NCBI RefSeq assembly: GCF_003002065.1
Contig: NZ_PVZG01000028.1
Location: forward strand, 1-58,178
Length of the DNA: 58,178 nt
Direction of reading: 5' to 3'
Source of the DNA: Pseudosporangium ferrugineum
GTDB lineage: Bacteria; Actinomycetota; Actinomycetes; Mycobacteriales; Micromonosporaceae
Shown: one piece after another, positions 1-6,643 of the stretch
How the letters are laid out: every line of letters begins with the position of its first letter
How positions within the stretch are numbered: the stretch's first letter is position 1
Position numbers and translations under genes: made by a program
The notes under the pieces: model-generated
The model's input: the letters and a program-made list of their open reading frames with translations, nothing else
Told to the model about the DNA's origin: nothing
The model's database searches: none

Positions 1-95
1 GCAACCCACGACCGTTCATCTGGACCAAGACCGCCGAGGAGATCCTCGAATCACTCGCACGATTTTGTAGGCGAATTTCCGGCGCAGCACACTAG
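1..95 (+). pseudogene. IS630-family transposase, C-terminal remnant (runs off left edge)
   Basis: Reading frame 3 from the window edge encodes about 30 residues ending at TAG 93-95. The stretch contains PFIWTKTAEEILESLARFC, the ending typical of IS630-type DDE transposases (F-x-W-T-K-T-A-x-E-I-L). No start or catalytic residues are inside the window, so whether the element is complete cannot be told here. The stop codon overlaps a TAGAAT hexamer (93-98) that could serve as the -10 box of the tRNA gene just downstream. The family call rests on the conserved tail only. Confidence 0.75.
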
Positions 96-115
96 AATGA
101 GGCGGCGTAACGCAC

Positions 116-191
116 GCGGACGTAGCGCAGCTGGTAGCGCATCACCTTGCCAAGGTGAGGGTCGCGGGTTCGAATCCCGTCGTCCGCTCCA
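116..191 (+). tRNA. tRNA-Gly (anticodon GCC)
   Basis: The acceptor stem GCGGACG (116-122) pairs with CGTCCGC (181-187), followed by T and an encoded CCA (189-191). The anticodon arm is TCACC-TTGCCAA-GGTGA with anticodon GCC, and the T arm has GGGTTCGAATCCC. All arms pair, so the gene looks functional. A possible -10 (TAGAAT, 93-98) overlaps the stop of the upstream transposase remnant. I found no second copy of the tRNA 3' end in the window, so there is no sign here of a tRNA-integrated island. Confidence 0.97.
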
Positions 192-217
192 CCCGAGGTC
201 TCAGGACCTCGTCGCTA

Positions 218-1594
218 TCAGGTGACGGCACCGACCCGGGCGGCAAGGCCGCGCAGGCCACTCGGCGTGATCGTCGGCGCGTACAGCATTCGGGTGATCA
301 GCTCGTGCGACGACGGCCGGCGCAGTTCCTCGGGCGCGACGGCCTCGGCAGCGGCCAGTGCCTGGGTAGCGCGATCGGGGCGACCGTGCAGCTCCCACGC
401 CCGGGCGGTGTCGATGCAGTAGCGGGCGTAGCGTTCCGAGGTCTCCAGCCGGCGTACGTCGACGCGGGCAGCATGGTCGAGTGCGGTGGCGCTGTCACCC
501 AGGGCGGTGAAGATACTGATCCGGTAGCCGGCCACGTTGGTGGCACTGAAGGTGATCTCCCCGGCGTTGACCGGCGCGCTGAGCCTGCCGGCGGCCTCGG
601 CCGCTTCGGACAGGAACGCTTCGGCGTTGCGTCGCGAGCCGCACTGGGCACTTGCGTACGCCGCCGTGCACAGCAGCGCACCGTAGGTCGCCACATCGGC
701 GTCCGTCGGTGCGGCACCCGGTTGCAGCTGCTCGGCGTTCTTCGACAGCAGAGCGATCGCGTCGGCGTGGTGACCGGCGCGGCGCATCGCGATCGCCACC
801 GACCTGCCGGCCTGCGCGACCGGGGCATTCCGGCCGGTGATCCGCGCCGCCGACAGCGCCCGGTCCGCCAGGACCCAGGCGAGCGCATCGTCGTTGCGTT
901 TGACGGACAGCTCGGAGGCCAGCCGATATCCGGCGGCCAGGACCACCGTGGCCGACCCGCGATCCGCCGCGCGTCCGTCGCGCCGGGCGGCGGCGGCACC
1001 CGAGATCAGGGCGAACAGCAGGCGCGTGAGCTCCTCGTACCGGCTTGCGCCGAATGCCTGCCGGGCCGCACGCAGCTGCCGCGCCAGAGCGGACAGCTCC
1101 GGTGGGGAAACGGCGGTGGTCTCCGCCTGGAGCAGGTCGGCCAGGCCCGGCCGGCCGCCGGGCAACCGCGGCGGCGACGGCAAGGCTGTGGCCGCAGCGC
1201 TCGCGGCCACGCCGGACAGCAGGTCACGTCGTCGCATCGGATCACCTCTCCCGGGCTCGGTCGCACCGACCCTAACCCTGAGGTCACCGATCGGCGTCGT
1301 GTCCACGCTGGAAGGCCGAGCCGATCCATACTCGCCGGACGGGGCGAGCCCGAGGAACTCCAGAGGGATGCCCAGCGTCTCCCCGATCCGGCGGCGAACG
1401 TGAACGTCCTGGCTCGGCGGCTGCCCGCGTTCGATGCGCGAGATGGTGGAGATCGAGTAACCACACCGCCGGCCGAGCTGGGTCTGGTTGAGCTGTGCCC
1501 GCAGGCGGGCCAGCCGGATGACCACGCCGACGTCGTCCGCGGCCACGGCGGCCCGCATTCGCGCCGACGTCCAGAACGCCTCGTCGGTCTCCAT
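218..1594 (-). CDS. XRE-type helix-turn-helix regulator with TPR-like C-terminal domain
   Basis: The predicted protein has 458 residues from ATG at 1594 (METDEAFW...). Residues about 25-80 form an XRE helix-turn-helix (RLARLRAQLNQTQLGRRCGY, then STISRIERG). After a linker comes MRRRDLLSG and an alanine-rich stretch resembling the opening of actinobacterial regulators with a long alpha-helical, tetratricopeptide-like sensor; residues 200-450 are helical and Ala/Arg rich. Such proteins usually regulate nearby or developmental genes after binding a peptide or protein through the repeats. A GGGGC motif 5' of the ATG is the only SD candidate. The frame stays open upstream, but the base pattern before the ATG is not coding-like. 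No obvious divergent partner is present. Confidence 0.85.
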   Translation of the reverse strand: METDEAFWTSARMRAAVAADDVGVVIRLARLRAQLNQTQLGRRCGYSISTISRIERGQPPSQDVHVRRRIGETLGIPLEFLGLAPSGEYGSARPSSVDTTPIGDLRVRVGATEPGRGDPMRRRDLLSGVAASAAATALPSPPRLPGGRPGLADLLQAETTAVSPPELSALARQLRAARQAFGASRYEELTRLLFALISGAAAARRDGRAADRGSATVVLAAGYRLASELSVKRNDDALAWVLADRALSAARITGRNAPVAQAGRSVAIAMRRAGHHADAIALLSKNAEQLQPGAAPTDADVATYGALLCTAAYASAQCGSRRNAEAFLSEAAEAAGRLSAPVNAGEITFSATNVAGYRISIFTALGDSATALDHAARVDVRRLETSERYARYCIDTARAWELHGRPDRATQALAAAEAVAPEELRRPSSHELITRMLYAPTITPSGLRGLAARVGAVT

Positions 1595-2049
1595 GATCGC
1601 CCCACAGACACATGCCGCTGTTACGGACAGTGTGCGGCGACAGGCGTGTGTCGTCGAGACCTGAGAATTGATTCTCGCCGGTGGGCAAAAGGCTTCCGGC
1701 GACCGTCCGGCTGCGAGTTGATGGAGGTACCGGGCCGCGATCGTCGCGTCCTGTGTCGCCACACGATCAACCGGAAGAGGGACTCGGCGATGAATCTCCA
1801 GGATCACCAGCGCCAGACCGAACAGGCTCGCGACCGGGCCGGCGAGACCTCGCCGGCTCCGATCGCGTCCGTTCCGATCGTCGACGGATGCGAGGACCGC
1901 GCCCCTGCGATCTTCACGGAGGAAGGCCTGGCCGCAAGTCTTCGCTCGCTCCGCCGGAAGTCGCATCGGATTCCGCGGGTATGACCCGCCTCCGCCGCAG
2001 TGGGTGGCCGGGATACCGAACATTTCGGACGACCGTGCCGGGTCGGTGG
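1595..2049. other. 455-base interval without a convincing gene
   Basis: This interval separates the XRE regulator from the surface-protein gene. It has fewer G/C third positions than neighbouring genes in every frame. Its only feature worth listing is a short plus-strand frame at 1790-1984 with a fair SD, given separately. No inverted repeat long enough to call a terminator was seen. Confidence 0.5.
1790..1984 (+). CDS. Possible small protein of unknown function (64 aa)
   Basis: ATG at 1790 is preceded by GGAAGAGGG ending about 8 nt upstream, a fair SD. The product would be hydrophilic and charged, opening MNLQDHQRQTEQARDRAG and ending RSLRRKSHRIPRV, with no signal peptide or known motif. 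Third-position GC is lower than in neighbouring genes, which argues against strong coding constraint. I do not recognise it. It may simply be an open frame in an intergenic region. Confidence 0.25.
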   Translation: MNLQDHQRQTEQARDRAGETSPAPIASVPIVDGCEDRAPAIFTEEGLAASLRSLRRKSHRIPRV

Positions 2050-3102
2050 TCAGGCGCGGCGGCGGAGGGTGATGAGGAGGGTGGTGCCGGTCAGGAGGAG
2101 GGCCAGGGCGGTCAGGGTGAGGGCCGCCGCCGGGGGGCCGGTGATCGGGAGGGTGGGGTCGCCGCCGCCGGTGCCGCCGCCGGTGGTTGCGGTGGGGGTT
2201 GGGGAGGGGGTTGCCGACGGGGAGGGGGAGGGCGACGCCTTGGTAATGTCCGCCCGGTAGGTGGCCTTGTTGTTGCTCGGGTCGGTGTCCGGGGCGAACG
2301 GGTCGATCTCCGGGCTCAGGACGATCGGGTCCTTGTCGTACTCGGCGACCGTGAAGTGGACGGTGAAGCTGTACGTCGCTCCGGCCTCGACCATGGGGAC
2401 CGTGCAGTACATGACGCCGGGGTCGGCGCCGCAGCCTTCCGGCCAGCCGGTGTAGCGGAGGCTGAAGGGTTCGACGATCGTGCGCAGGCCCGCGGGGGAG
2501 CGGTACGGGCCGGCGTTGTGCACGCTGATCTTCGCGTCGAAGGAGGAGCCGGCCGGCCACGGGCCCGGCGGGGCGCTGATCGTGACCGACATGTCGCCGG
2601 GGGCGGAGACGAAGACGTCGGTGGTGTAGACGTTGTTCGACGGGTCGGGGTCCGGGATCTCGGTGGTCAGCGTGGCCTTGGCGGTCACGTACTCGCCGAT
2701 CGGCAGGTCGTCCGCGAAGTCGGTGGTGACCCACCAGGCGGCGTCGCTGGCGGGGTGCTGGTCGACCGGGTCCTGGGTGGTGCAGGTGACCTTGTGGCCG
2801 CCGGCGTCCGCCACGCAGGGGCCGGCGGCGAGCGGGTTGCCGGCGGAGCGGAAGGTGACGCCCTCCGGAAGGTCCAGCACGACGGTGCGGTGCTGCGGCA
2901 CGTTCTCCGGGACGCCGGCCGCCGTCATGACGTACGTGACGGTGCCGCCGGGGCCGACCGGGTCCAGCCCCTTCTCGTTGTAGAGGAAGACGCGCGAGTC
3001 GACCTCGGCCGGGGGCGGGGCGGCCGACGCGGGGACCGCGAGCAGCATGCCGGCGACCGTGGCGCCGGCTACTGCCGCGCACCGTCGGATCCAGGTGGAC
3101 AT
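2050..3102 (-). CDS. Secreted surface protein with LPxTG-type sortase signal and DUF11-like repeats
   Basis: The protein has 350 residues. It starts with a signal peptide (MSTWIRRCAAVAGATVAG..., cleavage probably after PASA, residue about 27). Two DUF11/CARDB-like beta-sandwich domains follow, recognisable by the PSNNVYTT and PSNNKATY motifs. Next come a Ser/Pro/Thr stalk (SPSPSPSATPSPTPTA), the sortase motif LPITG at about 318-322, a hydrophobic helix and a final RRRA. It should therefore be exported and linked to peptidoglycan by a sortase (class E enzymes in actinomycetes). Start choice is supported by GGAGG shortly upstream. No sortase gene is in the window. Function beyond a cell-wall role, perhaps adhesion or aerial surface, is unknown. 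Confidence 0.85.
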   Translation of the reverse strand: MSTWIRRCAAVAGATVAGMLLAVPASAAPPPAEVDSRVFLYNEKGLDPVGPGGTVTYVMTAAGVPENVPQHRTVVLDLPEGVTFRSAGNPLAAGPCVADAGGHKVTCTTQDPVDQHPASDAAWWVTTDFADDLPIGEYVTAKATLTTEIPDPDPSNNVYTTDVFVSAPGDMSVTISAPPGPWPAGSSFDAKISVHNAGPYRSPAGLRTIVEPFSLRYTGWPEGCGADPGVMYCTVPMVEAGATYSFTVHFTVAEYDKDPIVLSPEIDPFAPDTDPSNNKATYRADITKASPSPSPSATPSPTPTATTGGGTGGGDPTLPITGPPAAALTLTALALLLTGTTLLITLRRRA

Positions 3103-3176
3103 GTCCGCTCCTCCGCTGGTGATGGACGCTGGAGATGAACGGACGGTAGCGCACGGCCGTACCTATTTCGACCCCG

Positions 3177-5960
3177 TCAGGCCGGCGGCCGGTCCAGCAG
3201 CTGCGCCAGGTGCAGGGCCGGGCGGTCGCGGAGGTCGGCCACCTGCGTACGGCAGGAGAACCCGTCGGCGAGGACGACGGCGTCCGGCGCGGCGTCGAGG
3301 GCGGGCAGCAGGTTCTGTTCCGCCACGGCGACGGACACCTCGTAGTGGCCGATCTCGACGCCGAAGTTGCCGGCCAGGCCGCAGCAGCCGGCGAGCCTGC
3401 GCACCCGGGCGCCGCCGGCCGCGAGCAGGTCGGCGTCGGTCTTCCAGCCCAGGACGGCGTGCTGGTGACAGTGCGGCTGGGCGACCACGTCGACGCCGGA
3501 CAGGTCGGGAGGCGTCCAGCCGGGGGTCTGCGAGAGCAGTTCGGCCAGGGTGCGCACCGAGCCGGCCACGACGCCGGCGTCCTCGGAGCCCGGCAGCAGC
3601 TCGTGGACGTCGGCGCGCAGCACCGCGGTGCAGGACGGCTCGATGCCGACGATGGGTACGCCGGCGCGCGCGTCCGGGGCGAGGGCTGCGACCGTACGCG
3701 AAAGGATCTTCTTGGCGGTGTCGAGCTGGCCCGTGGTGATCCAGGTCAGGCCGCAGCAGACGGAACCGGACGGCAGCCGCGGCTCGTAACCGGCGGCGCG
3801 CAGCACCCGCACGGTGGCGTCGGCGACCTCGGGGGAGAACGCGTCGGAGAAGGAGTCGGCGAAGAGGATGACCGGCTTGCGGGTCCCGGCCTCGGCGGGG
3901 GCGAACGTACGCCGGAACGGGCGCCGCGCGAACGCCGGCACGGAGCGCCGCTTGTCGACGCCGGCCAGCCACAGCAGGAGGGGGCCGAGCACGGGCAGCC
4001 GGACGCCCAGGTTCGCCAGCCGCGGCGTCCGGCCGGCCAGCCGGGCCCAGAACGGCAGCCTGCCCAGCGTGTAGTGCGACCGTGGCCGCCGCCGCCCGCG
4101 GTACGTCTGGTGCAGCACCTCGGACTTGTACGTGGCCATGTCGATGCCGGTGGGGCAGTCGGAGGCGCAGCCCTTGCAGGACAGGCAGAGGTCGAGCGCG
4201 TCGTGCACCGACGGGTCCGACCAGGCGAGTTCGCCGCGGACCACCTCCTGGAGCACCCGGGCGCGCCCGCGGGTGGAGTCCTTCTCCTCGCGCGTGGCCA
4301 GGTAGGAGGGGCACATGACGCCACCGGCGGCGGTGTTGTCGGCGCGGCACTTGCCGACGCCGGTGCAGCGGTGCACGGCCTGGCCGAGGTCGCCGTCGTC
4401 GTGCGGGTGCGCCAGGGCGAGCCCCGCGAGCGGGAAGCGGCCGGCCGGGCGGACGTCGGCGTCGACCGGGTCGGGGTCGACGAGCACGCCGGGGTTGAGC
4501 AGGTTGCCCGGGTCGAAGGCGTGCTTGATCCCGGCGAACAGCGCGATCGCGTCGGGGGAGTACATGTGCGGCAGCAGCTCGGAGCGGGCGCGGCCGTCGC
4601 CGTGCTCGCCGGACAGGGAGCCGCCGAACTCGCCGACGAGCCGGGCCGCGTCGGTGAGGAAGTCGCGCATGACCTTGGTGCCGCCCGGCTGGTCGAGCGG
4701 GAGGTCGAGGCGGACGTGCAGGCACCCGTCGCCGAAGTGCCCGAACGGCGCGGAGCTCATCCCGTACGCGGAGACCAGCTCGTCGAATCTGGCCAGGTAG
4801 GCACCGAGCCGCTGGGGCGGGACGGCGGCGTCCTCCCAGCCGGGCCAGGCGGGACGGTCGGAGGGGGCGCGGCCGGCGAGCCCGGCGCCGTCCTCGCGGA
4901 TGCGCCACAGCCGGGCCTGGGTGCCGGGGTCGGTGACGACGAGCGAGTCGGCGGTGATGCCGTCGGCGGCGAGGCGCCGGGCGCGGGACTCGACCTCGCC
5001 GGCGTCGTCCCCGGCCAGCTCGACGAAGAGCCAGGCGCCGCCGCGCGGCAGCGGCGGGACGGCGTCGGCGCCGCGGCGGGCACGCAGCACGTCGAGCAGG
5101 CGCGAGTCGAGTCCCTCGCAGGAGGTCGGGCCGTGCGCGACGACGGCGGGGGCCGCCTCGCCGGCGGCGACGATGTCGGGGAAGCCGAGGACCACGACGA
5201 CCCGGACGGGCGCGTCGACGACGAGCCTGACGGTGGCCCGGGTGATGACCGCGAGGGTGCCCTCCGAGCCGACGAGGGCCCGGGTCAGGTCGAAGCGTTC
5301 CGGCAGCAGGTGCTGGACGGCGTACCCGGAGACCTGACGCCCGAAGCGGTCGAACTCGGTGCGGGCGGTGGCGAGGTGCTTGCCGATCACGGCGCGGACG
5401 TCGTCGAGCAGCGGTCCGCCGCCGTCCACGCCCTCCGGCCCGGTGACGATCGTGTCGCCGGCGGCGGTCAGCAGCTCGAGGCCCGTGACGTTGTCCGAGG
5501 TCCGGCCGTACGCCAGGGACCGCGACCCGCAGGCGTTGTTGCCGATCATGCCGCCGACGGTGCAGCGCGGGTGGGTCGACGGGTCCGGCCCGAAGCGGAC
5601 GCCGTGCGGCACTGCGGCCTTCTGGAGCACGGCGTGCACGGTCCCGGGCTCGACGACGGCGGTCCGGGCCTCCGGGTCGATCTCGAGGACGCGGTTCAGG
5701 TGGCGGGAGAAGTCGAGCACGATGCCGCGCCCGACCGCGTTGCCGGCGACCGACGTGCCGGCGCCGCGCGACGTCAGCGGCACCCCGGTCTCGCGGGCGA
5801 CGGCGAGCCCGGCGGCCACCTCGTCGGTGTGCCGGGGCCGGACCACGGCCAGCGGCGGGATCCGGTAGAGCGAGGCGTCGGAGGCGTACATGCCCCGGGT
5901 GCCGGCGTCGGCGCGCACCTCGAGCCCGGCCCGCTCCAGGGCGGCCACCACATGATCCAT
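3177..5960 (-). CDS. FAD-linked / 4Fe-4S oxidoreductase (GlcD/D-lactate dehydrogenase type, fused CCG domain)
   Basis: The protein has 927 residues from the ATG at 5960. The N-terminal half is a PCMH-type FAD-binding domain (LTSRGAGTSVAGNAVGRG; RCTVGGMIGNNACGSRS) followed by a FAD-oxidase C-terminal domain (GHFGDGCLHVRLDLPL; LSGEHGDGRARSELL). The C-terminal part holds two ferredoxin-like clusters (CTGVGKCRADN...MCPSY and CLSCKGCASDCPTG) and two CCG-type domains (SVCCGLTW; LAGCCGLAGNFG). This layout is that of single-chain D-lactate / 2-hydroxyacid dehydrogenases passing electrons from FAD through Fe-S to the respiratory chain. An upstream in-frame ATG (5978) lies inside the operator palindrome; the ATG at 5960 fits a leaderless start. 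It is divergent from a GntR/FCD regulator, which suggests 2-hydroxyacid-responsive control; the exact substrate is unproven. Confidence 0.9.
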   Translation of the reverse strand: MDHVVAALERAGLEVRADAGTRGMYASDASLYRIPPLAVVRPRHTDEVAAGLAVARETGVPLTSRGAGTSVAGNAVGRGIVLDFSRHLNRVLEIDPEARTAVVEPGTVHAVLQKAAVPHGVRFGPDPSTHPRCTVGGMIGNNACGSRSLAYGRTSDNVTGLELLTAAGDTIVTGPEGVDGGGPLLDDVRAVIGKHLATARTEFDRFGRQVSGYAVQHLLPERFDLTRALVGSEGTLAVITRATVRLVVDAPVRVVVVLGFPDIVAAGEAAPAVVAHGPTSCEGLDSRLLDVLRARRGADAVPPLPRGGAWLFVELAGDDAGEVESRARRLAADGITADSLVVTDPGTQARLWRIREDGAGLAGRAPSDRPAWPGWEDAAVPPQRLGAYLARFDELVSAYGMSSAPFGHFGDGCLHVRLDLPLDQPGGTKVMRDFLTDAARLVGEFGGSLSGEHGDGRARSELLPHMYSPDAIALFAGIKHAFDPGNLLNPGVLVDPDPVDADVRPAGRFPLAGLALAHPHDDGDLGQAVHRCTGVGKCRADNTAAGGVMCPSYLATREEKDSTRGRARVLQEVVRGELAWSDPSVHDALDLCLSCKGCASDCPTGIDMATYKSEVLHQTYRGRRRPRSHYTLGRLPFWARLAGRTPRLANLGVRLPVLGPLLLWLAGVDKRRSVPAFARRPFRRTFAPAEAGTRKPVILFADSFSDAFSPEVADATVRVLRAAGYEPRLPSGSVCCGLTWITTGQLDTAKKILSRTVAALAPDARAGVPIVGIEPSCTAVLRADVHELLPGSEDAGVVAGSVRTLAELLSQTPGWTPPDLSGVDVVAQPHCHQHAVLGWKTDADLLAAGGARVRRLAGCCGLAGNFGVEIGHYEVSVAVAEQNLLPALDAAPDAVVLADGFSCRTQVADLRDRPALHLAQLLDRPPA

Positions 5961-5978
5961 GAGTAACATGTTACTCAT
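5959..5978. promoter_or_regulatory. 20-bp perfect palindrome: operator plus two face-to-face leaderless promoters
   Basis: ATGAGTAACATGTTACTCAT is identical to its reverse complement. Each strand contains TAACAT (plus strand 5964-5969, minus strand 5973-5968), a TANNNT -10 box, followed after 7 nt by ATG: 5977 for the GntR gene and 5960 for the oxidoreductase. The GTAAC-AT-GTTAC core is a plausible GntR-family operator (two short inverted half-sites). Binding would cover both -10 boxes and both starts at once, so the regulator would switch itself and its target together. The symmetry is seen directly; the operator role is inferred. Confidence 0.75.
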
Positions 5979-6639
5979 GCCCGCGCTTCAGCTCCCGCCC
6001 GAGGCCCCGTCGCTCGCCGACGCCGTCGCCCAGGCCGTGCGCGACGGCGTCGCCGCCGGCGAGCTCGTGCCGGACACGACCTACTCCGTGTATCAGCTGG
6101 CCGACCTGCTCGGGGTCTCGCGCAGCCCGGTCCGCGAGGGCATGCTGCGCCTGGCGGAGGCGGGCCTGGTCGAGATCCGGCGCAACCGCGGCTTCCGGGT
6201 GCTGCCGCCGCGCGCGCACGACGTCGAGGAGATCATCGAGATCCGGCTCGCCCTCGAACCGCCCGCCGCCCGCAAGGCCGCCGCGCACGGCACGGACGAG
6301 CAGCACGCCGCCGTCCGCGCGGCGCTGGCCACCATGGCCGTCGCGGCCGCCCGCGACGACGACGCGTCCTTCTGGCCGGCCGACCGCAGCCTGCACGACC
6401 TGCTGCTGCGCGCCTCGGGCAACGCCCGCGCGGCCGCGGTGGTCGCCCAGCTGCGCTCGGCGACGGCCCTGCTCGGGCCGCCGACGACGGTCAGCGGCCG
6501 GACCCTGGCCGGCATCCACGCCGAGCACGAGCCGGTGGTCGCCGCCGTCCTCGCCCGCGACGGCGCCGCCGCCGAGGCCGCGATGCGCGCCCACCTCGAG
6601 GCGACCGGCCGCCTGCTGGTGGCGAACCTGCGAGGCTAG
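5977..6639 (+). CDS. GntR-family (FCD domain) transcriptional regulator
   Basis: The protein has 220 residues from ATG 5977 (MPALQLPPEAPSL...). Residues about 30-75 are a winged HTH (YQLADLLGVSRSPVREGMLR; LVEIRRNRGFRVLPP), the GntR signature. Residues 85-215 form an FCD helical ligand domain containing EIIEIRLALEP, DRSLHDLLLRASGN and IHAEHEPVVAAVL, with the Asp/His positions used for metal and carboxylate binding in this family. FCD regulators typically sense organic acids, which fits the divergent FAD/Fe-S 2-hydroxyacid oxidoreductase. An earlier ATG (5959) would place the start inside the operator palindrome, so I prefer 5977. Its stop lies 5 bp from the end of the convergent SARP gene. Confidence 0.9.
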   Translation: MPALQLPPEAPSLADAVAQAVRDGVAAGELVPDTTYSVYQLADLLGVSRSPVREGMLRLAEAGLVEIRRNRGFRVLPPRAHDVEEIIEIRLALEPPAARKAAAHGTDEQHAAVRAALATMAVAAARDDDASFWPADRSLHDLLLRASGNARAAAVVAQLRSATALLGPPTTVSGRTLAGIHAEHEPVVAAVLARDGAAAEAAMRAHLEATGRLLVANLRG

Positions 6640-6643
6640 GAGG

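Noticed and set aside
116..191. Integrated element using the tRNA-Gly as attachment site
   Set aside because: No duplicate of the tRNA 3' end and no integrase were found in the window.
218..3154. Very long minus-strand open frame joining the XRE gene to the surface-protein region
   Set aside because: Only 218-1594 shows regulator motifs and correct codon bias; the rest is the antisense or other frame of the LPxTG-protein gene, kept open by high GC.
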